DNA of 64,000 nucleotides from Streptomyces hygroscopicus subsp. hygroscopicus (lineage in GTDB: Bacteria; Actinomycetota; Actinomycetes; Streptomycetales; Streptomycetaceae). Positions 49,908-59,132 of the stretch are shown in pieces. Below the pieces are notes generated by a model, which had not been told where the DNA came from, did no database searches, and was given only the letters and a program-made list of their open reading frames with translations. Position 1 is the stretch's first letter, and each line of letters opens with the position of its first letter. The stretch is taken from assembly GCF_001553455.1 (NCBI RefSeq), contig NZ_BBOX01000121.1, forward strand, positions 1 through 64,000, in the 5' to 3' direction. The position numbers and the translations under genes were made by a program.

Positions 49908-50063
49908 CTGCCCCGCGTGGTGATGGAGATCTTGGGGCACTCACAGATCAGCATCACCATGGACGTCTACACGCACGTCGTGCAGGACACCCAGCGGGAG
50001 GCCATGGGCCACATGGACCGGATGCTCAGGACTAGGCGCCCCACTCGACCCGATCGCGGGTGA
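49908..50063 (+). pseudogene. Tyrosine integrase C-terminal fragment
   Basis: The last 51 residues of an integrase: LPRVVMEILGHSQISITMDVYTHVVQDTQREAMG, including the nucleophile Tyr in DVYTH. It ends 82 bp before the tRNA-Arg gene, which is the normal place for an integrase next to its attachment site. The rest of the gene is gone. No gene is supportable between 49689 and 49907. Confidence 0.78.
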
Positions 50064-50090
50064 CCGCCCGCGTTGATGTCGGACGTGGAC

Positions 50091-50138
50091 GTCAAAGGCC
50101 CCCAACCTACTCACGTGAGTAGGTTGGGGGCCTTTGAC
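50091..50138. terminator. 48-bp perfect palindrome, tRNA-Arg terminator
   Basis: A complete 24+24 bp inverted repeat centred at 50114/50115 (TCAC/GTGA), 6 bp past the 3' end of the tRNA-Arg gene on its strand. It would end transcription in both directions. Confidence 0.85.
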
Positions 50139-50144
50139 CTGCGT

Positions 50145-50216
50145 GCCCCCGGCAGGATTCGAACCTGCGACACCCGCTTTAGGAGAGCGGTGCTCTATCC
50201 CCTGAGCTACGGAGGC
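50145..50216 (-). tRNA. tRNA-Arg (anticodon CCT)
   Basis: 72 nt without encoded CCA. The 7-bp acceptor stem GCCTCCG/CGGGGGC pairs with one T-G; D-stem GCTC/GAGC, anticodon stem CCGCT/AGCGG with loop CTCCTAA, T-stem GCAGG/CCTGC with loop TTCGAAT. Anticodon CCT reads AGG. It is a common actinobacterial integration target, and integrase relics and a defence island lie on its 3' side. Confidence 0.95.
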
Positions 50217-50365
50217 CCTGCGTCAGGGCGGCATGGTCGTGCGTGCCGCCGCGTCGCACCGCCACAGTGTAGCGGGTCGGGTGCAGGGGCGTTTCGGGTG
50301 CTGGGTGGGGGCGTCCTCGGTCGGCTGGGGTGGTTGATCTGGTGCGACCCGGGTTCGTGGAGTGG

Positions 50366-52174
50366 TCAAGCGTGTTCGGTGGAGGTGTCCCGGCCCGGGG
50401 CGAAGGCCGCGATCGGGTTCTTCAGGGTGCCGATGAGCTGGAGGGCGCCGGCGGGGTCCTGGAGGTCGACCATCTCGCGGTTGTTGCGGAGCTGGAGGCG
50501 GTTGAGGCAGGACAGGGCGAAGTCCTCGGCGAACATGTCGTACTGGGCGAACTTGTCCGACAGGTGGGGGACGGACCGCTGGTAGGCCAGCACCGAGTCG
50601 GCGACCGTCCGCCAGAAGGTGTCCTCCTCCAGCAGGCCCTCGCTGACCAGGATGCCGTTGAGAAAGCGGAGGAAGCAGTCGAAGACGTCCGTGAAGATCG
50701 AGAGCAGCTTCTTGTCCTCCGGCACGTCGGCGCGGATGCGTTCGACGGCCGGGGGGAGGACCGCGGTGGGGTCCATGACCGCGATCTCCTCGGCGATGTC
50801 CTTGAAGATCACGCGATGGACGGCGCCGTCTTCGATCACCAGGATGACGTTCTCGCCGTGCGGCATGAAGACCAGGTCGTAGGCGTAGAAGCTGTGCAGC
50901 ACCGGGGTCAGGTAGGCGTCCAGGTAGCGGCGCAGCCAGGTGGCCGGGGTGAGGCCGGACTCCTCGATGAGGGCGCTGACGAAGGAGGCGCCGTGGGGGT
51001 CGGTGTGGAGGAGGGACGCCATGGTGGCCAGGCGCTGGCCGGGTTCCAGGGTCGGGACGGGGCTCTCACGCCACAGGGCGGCGAGCATCTTGCGGTACGG
51101 GGAGCCCTTGGCCGTGGCGGCCTCGTACTGGCGGTGGTGGTAGCCGATGGCGGCCCGCTCGCGGATGATCGAGAAGCGGGCGGCCCGGAAGACGTCGTCG
51201 GAGGAGATCAGGCCGGCCAGCCAGTCGTTGATGGCGGGGGTCGCCTCCATGTAGGCGGCGGAGAGGCCGCGCATGAAACCCATGTTGAGGACCGACAGCG
51301 CGGTTTTCACATAGTGCTTGGAGGGGGCGCTGGTGTTGAAGAAGGTACGGATCGACTGCTGGGCGAGGTACTCGTCGTCGCCGGGGCCCAGGCACACCAG
51401 ACGCCGCTGGGCGACCTCGGCGGCGAAGCTGACCGACAGCTTGTTCCACCACTGCCAGGGGTGGACCGGCAGCAGGTGGTAGTCGGCCGGGTCCAGGCCG
51501 AGGCCGGTGAGGGTGTCCGTGAAGCGGGCCAGGGTCCGCTCGCTCAGCTCGGCGTTGATCAGGGCGTCGTAGTCCAGGTCCGCCGAGGAGGTGAAGGTGG
51601 AGCGGTCGCGGCGGGCGGCGAGCCAGATCAGCTGGACGGGGCTTGCGGTCTCGGGGGCGTACGAGAGGTATTCATGCACGCCGAAGCCGAGGCGGCCGTT
51701 GTTGGCGACGAAGCAGGGATGGCCCTCGGTCATCCCGGTTTCGATCTCCTGGAAGCCGGACTTGGCGAGCTGGGCCGCGGCCACCGGCTCGGCGGCCAGT
51801 TTGTAGGCCGTACCGGAGAGGGTCGAGCTGATCTCCTCGAGGTAGACGGGGAGGATGTCCTCGCCGAGGCCGAGTTGCCGGCGCAGCTCGATGAAGAAGT
51901 CCAGTGCGTCCAAGGGGAGTTCGGCGCCGTCGCAGTCGTGGCGGGTGATGCTGTCCGCGTCGACCAGCCAGTGGTCCAGCGAGAGCACCTGGGCGGCGAA
52001 GCGGTAGGTCACCGCGGAGTCGTCGCTGGTCACGGCGTAGCGGCCGTCGGGGCCGAGCTCGGGGGCGAGCAGGCGCTCATGGGTGAACTCGGCGAGGGCC
52101 TTGCGGATGAGGAGGCGGCCTGCCCGGTCCCACAGGTCGGGGGTGAGGTGGGCGACGGCGTCGCGGGGGCTCAT
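50366..52174 (-). CDS. desD: Desferrioxamine siderophore synthetase (NIS, IucA/IucC family)
   Basis: A 602-residue NRPS-independent siderophore synthetase. DesD joins and cyclises N-hydroxy-N-succinyl/acetyl-cadaverine units with ATP to form desferrioxamine. Family blocks seen include GHPCFVANNGRLGFG (ATP-binding His and Lys-region), LLPVHPWQWWNK, STSSKHYVKT-like NTSAPSKHYVKTAL and the C-terminal FhuF-like part DLVFMPHGENVILVIEDG. The ATG at 52174 overlaps the desC stop (ATGA). Last gene of the desABCD run. Confidence 0.95.
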   Translation of the reverse strand: MSPRDAVAHLTPDLWDRAGRLLIRKALAEFTHERLLAPELGPDGRYAVTSDDSAVTYRFAAQVLSLDHWLVDADSITRHDCDGAELPLDALDFFIELRRQLGLGEDILPVYLEEISSTLSGTAYKLAAEPVAAAQLAKSGFQEIETGMTEGHPCFVANNGRLGFGVHEYLSYAPETASPVQLIWLAARRDRSTFTSSADLDYDALINAELSERTLARFTDTLTGLGLDPADYHLLPVHPWQWWNKLSVSFAAEVAQRRLVCLGPGDDEYLAQQSIRTFFNTSAPSKHYVKTALSVLNMGFMRGLSAAYMEATPAINDWLAGLISSDDVFRAARFSIIRERAAIGYHHRQYEAATAKGSPYRKMLAALWRESPVPTLEPGQRLATMASLLHTDPHGASFVSALIEESGLTPATWLRRYLDAYLTPVLHSFYAYDLVFMPHGENVILVIEDGAVHRVIFKDIAEEIAVMDPTAVLPPAVERIRADVPEDKKLLSIFTDVFDCFLRFLNGILVSEGLLEEDTFWRTVADSVLAYQRSVPHLSDKFAQYDMFAEDFALSCLNRLQLRNNREMVDLQDPAGALQLIGTLKNPIAAFAPGRDTSTEHA

Positions 52175-52995
52175 CGGGTCACTCCTTGTGCGGCACGGGC
52201 GGTCCGGGCGGCGTGGGCGGCGTGGGCGGTCCGGGCGTCGTCGTCGGTGGGGGCGGCGTGGGCGGTGGGGGATGTCTCGGCGGTCCGGGCGTCGCTCCCG
52301 GTTCTCGCGGTTCCTGCGGTCCCCTCGGTCCTGCCGGTCCCCGCAGCCCCCTCGGTCCTCTCGGTTCTTCCGGTTTCCGCGGTCTTCTCGGTTCTTCCGG
52401 TCCCCGCCGTGCGGGCCGCGTCCGCGGCGAGGGTTGTGCGGGCGGCCTCGAACCGCTCGCGGGTGCAGATGCTGAGGTAGGCGTCCTTCTCCGGTTTGGT
52501 GATCTGCTCGACGATCTCGAAGCCGACCGCCGCGTTGAGCGCGTGCACCGCCGTGTTGCGGACGTCCGGTTCGACGACGATGCGCCGGACGGCCGGATCG
52601 GCGAAGCAGAACTCCATGACGGTGGTGATCACGGCCAGGGTGAAGCCGTGCACCGGGGTGTCGGTCGGCGCGCACAGGAAGTGCATGCCGACGTCGCCCG
52701 GCCGGGACGGGTAGAGGCCGACGAGTTCCACGTGCGCCGGGTCGTAGCGTTCGGCCAGGAACGCCGGGCGGTCCTCGTGCAGGCCGATGAACGCGTCGTG
52801 GTGCGGATGCTCGTGGATCCTGCGGTACTCGGCGGCGACCTCCGCCTCGTCCGCCTCCCGCATCATCCAGAAGGACGCCTTGGGGTGGGTCACCCAGCGG
52901 TGCAGCAGCCCGGCGTCGGCCGCCGGGTCCAGGGCGCGGAGGGCGAAGGTGCCCAGGCGGGTGTCGGTGCGTTCGAAGAGGGTGAAGCGGGTCAT
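52171..52995 (-). CDS. desC: N-hydroxycadaverine acyltransferase with long repetitive tail
   Basis: A GNAT-family acyltransferase (IucB/RhbD-type) that acylates N-hydroxycadaverine with succinyl- or acetyl-CoA. Residues 1-190 carry the fold: [39 protein letters not shown] and [23 protein letters not shown]. Residues about 190-274 are an extra tail of Thr/Gly/Arg/Glu repeats ([17 protein letters not shown] type) and Ala-rich sequence not needed for the fold; usual DesC ends near residue 185. Overlaps desB and desD by ATGA. Confidence 0.92.
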   Translation of the reverse strand: MTRFTLFERTDTRLGTFALRALDPAADAGLLHRWVTHPKASFWMMREADEAEVAAEYRRIHEHPHHDAFIGLHEDRPAFLAERYDPAHVELVGLYPSRPGDVGMHFLCAPTDTPVHGFTLAVITTVMEFCFADPAVRRIVVEPDVRNTAVHALNAAVGFEIVEQITKPEKDAYLSICTRERFEAARTTLAADAARTAGTGRTEKTAETGRTERTEGAAGTGRTEGTAGTARTGSDARTAETSPTAHAAPTDDDARTAHAAHAARTARAAQGVTR

Positions 52996-54299
52996 GACAC
53001 GGTTCCCTCCGGTGCGCCGAACTCCTGGAAGGCGATGGACTTCTCGACCGGATAGTGCTCGCGCCCCAGCAGCTCACGGATGATCCACGAGTTGCGGTAC
53101 GGGCCCATGCCCAGGTCCGGGGAGGTGAGGCTGTGGGCGTGGGTGGCGCCGTTCTGGAGGAAGATGCCGCGCCCGGTGGTGTCGATGCTGTAGTTGCGGG
53201 CGACGTCGAAGCGGCCGTGGCGGTCCCAGCGGATGCGGTCGCGCACCGGGTCCAGGAAGGCGGGCACCTGGTAGCGGTAGCCGGTGGCCAGGACCAGCCC
53301 CTGGGTGGTGAGGGAGAAGTCCCGCTCCTGCTCGGTGTGGCGCAGCCCCAGGGTGTACGTGCCGGTGGAGGCGTCGTAGGAGGCGTCGGTGAGCGCGGTG
53401 TTGGTCAGCAGCCGGGTGGGCACCGGGCCGGTCACGCTCTTCTGGTACAGCAGGTCGAAGATGCCGTTGATGAGGTCGGCGTCGATCCCCTTGAACAGGC
53501 CCTTCTGCTCACCCTCCAGCCGGTAGCGGGTGTCCTCGGGAAGCGCGTGGAAGTAGTCCACGTACTCGGGTGAGGTCATCTCCAGGGTGAGTTTGGTGTA
53601 CTCCAGCGGGAAGAAGCGCGGGGAGCGGGTCACCCAGTTGAGCCGGTAGCCGCAGGAGTCGATGTCGGCGAGCAGGTCCTGGTAGATCTCGGCGGCGCTC
53701 TGGCCGCTGCCGACGATGGTGATGGTCTCCTTGGCCTGGAGGGCCTGCTTGTGCTCCAGGTAGTCCGTGTTGTGCAGCAGGTCGCCGCCCAGGCCGCGGC
53801 ACACCTCGGGCAGGTACGGCGGGGTGCCGGTGCCCAGCACCAGGTGGCGGGCGCGGTGCGTGGTGGTCTCGCCGGTGGCGGACCGCAGGGCGCGCACGGT
53901 GTAGAGGCCGTCGGCCTCGTCGTACTCGACGCCGGTCACCTCGTGGCCGAAGCGGACGGAGGACAGCTTCGCGGCGGCCCAGCGGCAGTAGTCGTTGTAC
54001 TCGGCGCGCAGCGGATAGAAGATCTCGCGGATGTAGAAGGAGTACAGCCGCCCCGATTCCTTGAGGTAGTTGAGGAAGGAGTACGGGGAGGTGGGGTCGG
54101 CCAGGGTCACCAGGTCGGCCATGAACGGGGTCTGGAGGGTGACGCCGTCCAGCAGCATGCCCGGATGCCAGTCGAAGTCGGGCTTGCTCTCCAGGAACAG
54201 TCCGTCGAGTTCGTCGATCGGCTCGATGAGGCAGGCCAGGCCCAGGTTGTAGGGGCCGAGCCCGACCGCGATGACGTCATGGGTGTGCGGGGTGGGCAC
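52992..54299 (-). CDS. desB: Cadaverine N-monooxygenase
   Basis: A 435-residue flavin-dependent N-hydroxylating monooxygenase of the lysine/ornithine N-hydroxylase family. It makes N-hydroxycadaverine with FAD, NADPH and oxygen. FAD site [10 protein letters not shown] at the N-terminus, NADPH site [11 protein letters not shown] mid-chain and the C-terminal LVLATGYRY motif are all present. The desC start overlaps its stop, and desA ends 26 bp upstream. Confidence 0.95.
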   Translation of the reverse strand: MPTPHTHDVIAVGLGPYNLGLACLIEPIDELDGLFLESKPDFDWHPGMLLDGVTLQTPFMADLVTLADPTSPYSFLNYLKESGRLYSFYIREIFYPLRAEYNDYCRWAAAKLSSVRFGHEVTGVEYDEADGLYTVRALRSATGETTTHRARHLVLGTGTPPYLPEVCRGLGGDLLHNTDYLEHKQALQAKETITIVGSGQSAAEIYQDLLADIDSCGYRLNWVTRSPRFFPLEYTKLTLEMTSPEYVDYFHALPEDTRYRLEGEQKGLFKGIDADLINGIFDLLYQKSVTGPVPTRLLTNTALTDASYDASTGTYTLGLRHTEQERDFSLTTQGLVLATGYRYQVPAFLDPVRDRIRWDRHGRFDVARNYSIDTTGRGIFLQNGATHAHSLTSPDLGMGPYRNSWIIRELLGREHYPVEKSIAFQEFGAPEGTVS

Positions 54300-54325
54300 G
54301 AGGGTCTCCGGCGGGGGGAAGAAGG

Positions 54326-55903
54326 TCAGCTGGCGCGGGGCCGGCTGAGTTCGGGCTCGATGTGGAGGGCCAGGTACTGATCCGCGTGCTCGGCGAGGAG
54401 GTCGAGGACGTGGCGGATGTCGCTCAGCGAGGTCTCCGGGTTGAGCAGGGTGAACTTCAGGTGGTGGCGGCCGTCCACGACCGTTCCGGCGACGACCGCC
54501 GCACCGGAGGCGGCCAGCGCCTCACGCGCGTGCAGATTGGCGCGGTCGACGAGGTCGGGGTCGCAGGGGCCGTCGGACGGCGGTACGTAGCGGAAGACCA
54601 GCGTGGACAGCCGGGGCTCGGTGACGACCTGGTAGCGCGGATCGGTATCCAGCAGGGCCCATGCCTCGGCGGCCCGGTCCACCACCGCGTCGAAGAGGGC
54701 CCCGAGCGCGTCCGCGCCCATGATCCGCAGCGTCAGCCACAGCTTGAGCGCGTCGAAGCGGCGGGTGGTCTGGAGGGACTTGTCGACCTGGTTGGGGATG
54801 AGCTTCTCGGCGCTGCGCTCGGGGTTGAGGTAGTCCGCGTGGTACGTGGCGTGGCCGAGCGTGGCGCGGTCGCGGACCAGGACGGCGCTGGAGCTGACCG
54901 GCTGGAAGAAGGACTTGTGGTAGTCCACGGTCACCGAGTCGGCGCGCTCGATGCCGTCGAGCAGTCCGCGGCGGGTCGGGGAGACCAGCAGTCCGCAGCC
55001 GTACGCGGCGTCCACGTGCAGCCAGGTGCCGTGCCGGGCGCACAGCTCGGCGATCTCGGGCAGCGGGTCGATGGAGCCGAAGTCGGTGGTGCCGGCGGTG
55101 GCCACGACGGCCATCACGATCAGGCCCTCGCGACGGCAGCGGTCCAGCTCACGGGCGAGGGCGACGGTCCGCATCCGGCGGTCCTGGTCGCAGGGGACCG
55201 GGATGACGGCCTCGTAGCCGAGCCCCAGGATGGCGGCGGCCTTCTGGATGGAGAAGTGGCCGGCCTGCGAGGTGAGGATGCGCAGCCGCGGCAGGATCGC
55301 GGATGTGGCGATCGTCTCGCCGGCCGCGGTGGCCTCCTTCTCCACCAGCGTGCACGCCTCGTCGCGGGCGAGCAGCATCGCCTGCAGATTGGACTGGGAG
55401 CCGCCGCTGGTGAAGACGCCGTCCGCGGCCTCGCCGAGGCCGATGCGCTCGGCGGTCCAGTCGATCAGCCGGCGCTCGATCAGGGTGCCGCCGGCGCTCT
55501 GGTCCCAGGTGTCCAGCGAGGAGTTGACGGCGGACAGCACCGCCTCGCCCAGCAGCGCGGGGATCACCACGGGGCAGTTGAGGTGGGCGAGATAGCGCGG
55601 GTGGTGGAAGTAGACGGCGTCCTTGAGGTAGACGCTCTCCAGCTCCCTGAGCGCGGCGTCCGCGTCGCCCAGCGGCCGCTCCAGGTCGATGCCGGAGATC
55701 TCGGGGGCCAGCTCGGCGGGGGTGATGCCGGTGAAGGGGCGCTCGGTGCGGGCGACGGTGGAGGCCACCAGGCCGACGGCGTCGGTCACGGAGCGCCGGT
55801 AGCGCTCCGCCGTACGGCTGTTGAGGAGGTGGACCCTGCCATCCGCCGCCCCGGGTATCGGCTCCGGCGACGGGTCCTCAGCGGTCTGCGCGAGGAAACT
55901 CAC
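54326..55903 (-). CDS. desA: Lysine decarboxylase of desferrioxamine pathway
   Basis: A 525-residue group II PLP decarboxylase converting L-lysine to cadaverine, the first step of the pathway. Seen are [36 protein letters not shown] (Asp for PLP nitrogen) and [10 protein letters not shown] with the Schiff-base lysine. The GTG at 55903 is chosen because AAGGGA precedes it and the preceding in-frame residues lose protein character. First gene of desABCD; the 275 bp upstream contain G-rich repeats but no iron box. Confidence 0.93.
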   Translation of the reverse strand: MSFLAQTAEDPSPEPIPGAADGRVHLLNSRTAERYRRSVTDAVGLVASTVARTERPFTGITPAELAPEISGIDLERPLGDADAALRELESVYLKDAVYFHHPRYLAHLNCPVVIPALLGEAVLSAVNSSLDTWDQSAGGTLIERRLIDWTAERIGLGEAADGVFTSGGSQSNLQAMLLARDEACTLVEKEATAAGETIATSAILPRLRILTSQAGHFSIQKAAAILGLGYEAVIPVPCDQDRRMRTVALARELDRCRREGLIVMAVVATAGTTDFGSIDPLPEIAELCARHGTWLHVDAAYGCGLLVSPTRRGLLDGIERADSVTVDYHKSFFQPVSSSAVLVRDRATLGHATYHADYLNPERSAEKLIPNQVDKSLQTTRRFDALKLWLTLRIMGADALGALFDAVVDRAAEAWALLDTDPRYQVVTEPRLSTLVFRYVPPSDGPCDPDLVDRANLHAREALAASGAAVVAGTVVDGRHHLKFTLLNPETSLSDIRHVLDLLAEHADQYLALHIEPELSRPRAS

Positions 55904-56178
55904 GGTCTGTCCCTTCTGGAAATGGGCATGCGGGCGCGCGGATCCGCGGGCATGCGGCTGGTGGGGGAGAAGTGGTCCGCGGCCGACGGCGCGGAGGGCG
56001 TGCGGGGGCGCTGGACGTGGCAGCAGGGCGCGCACCGGCGCGCGCCCCCGAGCGGTGGCCGCTCGCCGTCCAGTGATGATGCCGTCGGGGATATAGGGGA
56101 GGGGGTGGGGATGGGGCTGGGGATGGGGCTGGGTGAGGGGGAATCGAGGAAGGGGAGCGGGAGAGCCCGGGAAGGGGG
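55904..56178. other. Gap between desA and siderophore-reductase gene
   Basis: Contains G-rich repeats of GGGGATGGGGCT type at about 56100-56145. I see no TTAGG-type iron box here, although desA in other Streptomyces has one. Confidence 0.45.
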
Positions 56179-57069
56179 TCAGTCCTCGGCCGCGGGGCGG
56201 GCGCCCGACACGGCCTCCTCGACCAGCTGTTCCTCACAGGCGCCCAGGCGCCAGTAGCCGGTGAAGGTCACGGCCTTGCGGTCGAAACCGCGTTCGCGCA
56301 CCAGATGGCGGCGCAGCTCCTTGACGGTCCCGGCCTCGCCCGCGATCCAGGCGTACGGAGTGCCGGAGAGCAGCCCGGTGGCGCGTACGGCCGCCACGAG
56401 CGGGGCGGAGCGCCGGGTGCCGGGGGCGACGGCGTCCCGCACCAGCCAGCTGATCTCGGCGTTCGCCCGGGTGCGCAGCTCCTGGACGTCCTCGGCGTGC
56501 TGGACCTCGAGCCACACCTTGGCGGGCAGGCCGGCGGGCAGCCATTCGAGGATGCCCGCGACGGCGGGCAGCGCGGTCTCGTCGCCGGTGATCAGCACCC
56601 AGTCGGTGCCGGGCGGCGGCCGGAAGTCGACACCGCCGTTGTCCTCCATGACCGGGCCCAGCAGGGTGACCCGGTCGCCGGGCTCGGCCCGCGCGGCCCA
56701 GCGGGCGGCCGGGCCGCCGTCGTGGTGCAGCGCGAAGTCCACATCGATCTCGTCCGGGTCGTGGCGCCGGGCGCGCACCGTGTACGAGCGCATGATGGCG
56801 CGTACGGACGGGTCCATCGCCCGCCAGGCGGTGAACCAGCCCTCCCCGTCCTCGACCGGGACCACCGGGGTGGTCTGGCCGGGGTGCGGCAGGAACAGTT
56901 TGAAGCGCTGGTCGCGGCCTCCGCTGACGAAGTCCTTGAGACAGCCGCCGCCGAAGGTGATCCGCGCGATGGACGGCCCGAGCGAGCGGGTCCGCACGAC
57001 CCGTACGTCGAAGAAGCGGAACGGAACGGCGGTGGGGGTGGTGGTCGCTGCGATGGTGGCGGTGGTCAT
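56179..57069 (-). CDS. desF: Siderophore-interacting FAD/NAD(P)H reductase
   Basis: A 296-residue ViuB-type reductase that releases iron from ferric siderophores. The FAD-binding domain (RSYTVRARR, the Arg-x-Tyr-Thr motif for FAD, near residue 95) is followed by a SIP domain (WVLITGDETALPAVAGILE; CEEQLVEE at the end). In Streptomyces the gene beside desE and desABCD is commonly this reductase, and I use that name by position. It starts 61 bp after the desE stop on the same strand. Confidence 0.9.
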   Translation of the reverse strand: MTTATIAATTTPTAVPFRFFDVRVVRTRSLGPSIARITFGGGCLKDFVSGGRDQRFKLFLPHPGQTTPVVPVEDGEGWFTAWRAMDPSVRAIMRSYTVRARRHDPDEIDVDFALHHDGGPAARWAARAEPGDRVTLLGPVMEDNGGVDFRPPPGTDWVLITGDETALPAVAGILEWLPAGLPAKVWLEVQHAEDVQELRTRANAEISWLVRDAVAPGTRRSAPLVAAVRATGLLSGTPYAWIAGEAGTVKELRRHLVRERGFDRKAVTFTGYWRLGACEEQLVEEAVSGARPAAED

Positions 57070-57130
57070 GGGGGGAGGGTCTTCCCTTCGCTTGCCTGGG
57101 GAGGCCGGGTCGGGGTGGTCGTCTGACCGG

Positions 57131-58156
57131 TCAGCTGACCTTCTTGGCGTCCTGGATGGCCTTGGTGAGGGACTCGACGAGGGGAGCGGCGCCGGCGTAC
57201 GAGAAGCGCGGCTCGCTGCTCCAGGGGGCGATCTGCCGTGCCTTGACCGCGGGGAGTTTGGACCAGGTCGGCTTGGCGGTCAGGTCCTTGGGCTGAAGGG
57301 TCGCGGTGCGATTGTCGAGGAAGAGCACGTCGGCGTCGTACTTGTCGGCGTTCTCCCAGCTGAGGCTCTCGAAGTAGCCGCCCTTGTCGGTGTGCTCGGG
57401 GACGACGAAGTCGACGCCCAGCTCGCTGAAGTAGATCAGGTCGGCGTTGATCTTCGGGTCGGAGACGTAGAAGAGATCGGCGCTGGCGGAGCAGGCCATG
57501 ACCTTGATCTTGTGCGACTTGACGGTTTTGCGCAGCGTCTCGGACGCCTTCTCGAACCGCTCCTTGGCCTCGGTGACCTTCTTGGCCTTCGGGTCGGCAC
57601 CGAGCGCCTCGGCCAGGGCGGCATAGCGCTTGATGGGCTCGAGCATGGAGATCCGGCCGGTGGAGATGGCGGCGCTGGGGGCCAGCTGGAGGATCTTCTT
57701 CTTGCTGTCGTCCGGGATGTAGAAGAGCGCGCCCGGGTCGTACATGTTGGTGATCAGCAGATCGGGGCTGAGCGAGGCGTACTTCTCGACGTTGAACTGT
57801 CCCCAGGTGTTGCCGAGGGAGGTCGCCCGGTCGACGGGGAAGTCGCCCGCCTGGACATCGGGTTTGCCGTTCTTCAGGGTGGTCGGCCCGAAGACGCCGG
57901 TGATCTGCCGCTCGATGCCGAAGTCGTAGAGCGCCGCCGCCGAACCGATGTAGGCGACGATGTGCTGGGGCCGGCCGTCGAGGCTGATCTTCTTCTTGCG
58001 GTCATCGGTGAACGACCAGGAGCCGCCGCCGTTACCGCCCCCGGACCCCGAATCGTTGTTGTCGCCGCAGGCGGTGAGCAGGGCGCCGAGTCCGACGGCG
58101 CCGCCCGCGGCGAGCAGTCCGCGGCGGGAGAGGGGGAGTGCTCTGGCCTGGTGCAT
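57131..58156 (-). CDS. desE: Ferric-desferrioxamine binding lipoprotein
   Basis: A 341-residue ABC-transporter substrate-binding protein of the FecB/FepB class that captures ferric desferrioxamine at the cell surface. The signal has a twin-arginine look (LSRRGLLAAGG) and ends in a lipobox, LLTAC, near residue 31. The mature part has HIVAYIGSAAALYDFG and LSPDLLITNMYDP typical of TroA-fold proteins. ATG at 58156 is used; a GTG at 58195 would add 13 residues. An iron box lies 63 bp upstream, so transcription should rise under iron starvation. No permease genes are adjacent. Confidence 0.93.
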   Translation of the reverse strand: MHQARALPLSRRGLLAAGGAVGLGALLTACGDNNDSGSGGGNGGGSWSFTDDRKKKISLDGRPQHIVAYIGSAAALYDFGIERQITGVFGPTTLKNGKPDVQAGDFPVDRATSLGNTWGQFNVEKYASLSPDLLITNMYDPGALFYIPDDSKKKILQLAPSAAISTGRISMLEPIKRYAALAEALGADPKAKKVTEAKERFEKASETLRKTVKSHKIKVMACSASADLFYVSDPKINADLIYFSELGVDFVVPEHTDKGGYFESLSWENADKYDADVLFLDNRTATLQPKDLTAKPTWSKLPAVKARQIAPWSSEPRFSYAGAAPLVESLTKAIQDAKKVS

Positions 58157-58218
58157 GAAGGTGCTCTCTCTCGATGCATACGGGGACATGGTCACGGGAC
58201 GGCGACCCGAGGACGTAG

Positions 58219-58236
58219 TTAGGTTAGCCTAACCAA
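58219..58236 (-). promoter_or_regulatory. Iron box (DmdR/IdeR operator)
   Basis: TTAGGTTAGCCTAACCAA, containing the inverted repeat GGTTAG-C-CTAACC (58222-58234), matches the DtxR-family iron box. It sits 63-80 bp upstream of desE. Confidence 0.88.
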
Positions 58237-58312
58237 TCTGTTTGTCCAGAGGGCGGGGGCGTTCCGAACCCCACATCGAGGGGTGTGCGCGGCGGTTCAG
58301 GGCGGGTTCACA

Positions 58313-58372
58313 GGTCCGGCGCTCAGGGGTCCGGCGCTCAGGGGTCCGGCGCTCACGGGTCCGGCGCTCAGA
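58313..58372. repeat. Four 15-bp tandem repeats (GGTCCGGCGCTCAGG)
   Basis: Units begin at 58313, 58328, 58343 and 58358 with single-base changes. They lie between the iron-box promoter and the small membrane-protein genes. Confidence 0.85.
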
Positions 58373-58544
58373 GGTCCAGGACCCGTCGGGGGCCGCGGCG
58401 GCGGGTGACGCAGATCGTCATCGTCTCGCCCGAGGCCCGTTCCTCATCGGTGAGCACCGGATCGTGGTGGTCCACCTCCCCTTCGACGGCGTCCGTCTCA
58501 CGAGTTTCACGCGTGCCCTCCTCGCTCGCGTGCAAAACCGGCAC
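58368..58544 (-). CDS. Possible 58-residue small protein
   Basis: From a GTG at 58544 a 58-residue frame ends DEERASGETMTICVTRRR and then GPRRVLDL, with an acidic middle (ETDAVEGEVDHHDP). Codon bias looks coding, but there is no clear ribosome-binding site and no family I recognise. A second frame with a better AGGAGG site overlaps it. Weak call. Confidence 0.3.
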   Translation of the reverse strand: MPVLHASEEGTRETRETDAVEGEVDHHDPVLTDEERASGETMTICVTRRRGPRRVLDL

Positions 58545-58578
58545 CCCATGCGTGCCGGCGCCCGTCAGGCACGGAAAA

Positions 58579-58605
58579 CGGCCCTTCCACTCAGTGGAAG
58601 GGCCG
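58579..58605 (-). terminator. Rho-independent terminator with T-tract
   Basis: Perfect 13-bp stem (58579-58591, 58593-58605) with a one-base centre, followed on the minus strand by TTTTCC. It ends the small membrane-protein operon 30 bp after its stop codon. Confidence 0.85.
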
Positions 58606-58634
58606 CGCGGGAAGGTGCCGGGTCGGCGGGCGGG

Positions 58635-58913
58635 TCAGCCGCCGAACTGCCAGAAGACGGAGTGGTTCAGCGTCAGCAGGACGATGAGCAGGACCACATC
58701 GGCGATGCCGAGCGTGAGTCCGAGCAGCGCCCGGCCCTTGCGGCGGGTCTCCCGGGCGATCGCGAGCGTCCCCAGGACGATCGCGCAGGGCCCGAAGACC
58801 GCGTTGAAGAGCAGCAGGCCGATCAGGCCGAGGACGAAGGAGGCGACGGCCATGCCGTCGGCGTCCCTGCGCGCCCTGACCGGTGAGGTGCGGGACGGTG
58901 CGGTGAGTGCCAT
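58635..58913 (-). CDS. DUF4190-type small membrane protein
   Basis: A 92-residue protein with two membrane helices (about 22-50 and 65-85) joined by a basic loop (ARETRRKGRALLG), the DUF4190 layout. A conserved Gly/Ala-rich ASFVLGLIGLLLF opens the first helix. Function not established. It follows the 51-residue membrane protein after 7 bp, so both form one operon. Confidence 0.8.
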   Translation of the reverse strand: MALTAPSRTSPVRARRDADGMAVASFVLGLIGLLLFNAVFGPCAIVLGTLAIARETRRKGRALLGLTLGIADVVLLIVLLTLNHSVFWQFGG

Positions 58914-58920
58914 GGGTTAC

Positions 58921-59076
58921 TCAGCTCCCCTTGTGTCCGGTGCGTTCGCGGATGAAGAAGATGAGCAGCCAGGCGCCGATGACGCCGGCGGCGGCCAGGA
59001 ACAGGGGGAGCGGGGTGTGCGCCGCCGCCCCCAGAAGGACCCCCATCAGGGCGAGTGCCGCGACGATGAAGAGCAT
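58921..59076 (-). CDS. Small two-helix membrane protein
   Basis: A 51-residue protein of two hydrophobic helices (MLFIVAALALMGVLLGAAA and FLAAAGVIGAWLLIFFI) ending in a charged tail RERTGHKGS. GAGAGAGG precedes the ATG at 59076; the upstream in-frame ATG at 59163 overlaps operator half-sites and is less likely. First gene of a two-gene operon divergent from a TetR gene, which probably controls it. Confidence 0.7.
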   Translation of the reverse strand: MLFIVAALALMGVLLGAAAHTPLPLFLAAAGVIGAWLLIFFIRERTGHKGS

Positions 59077-59132
59077 CTGTGCCTCTCTCGAAGTGACGGT
59101 CGGGATGCGGTTGGCGTGCGAGTGGTTCTTGT

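Noticed and set aside
50330-52480. 716-codon plus-strand frame opposite desD
   Set aside because: High-GC third-position bias opens long antisense frames; the minus strand encodes a clear IucA/IucC protein.
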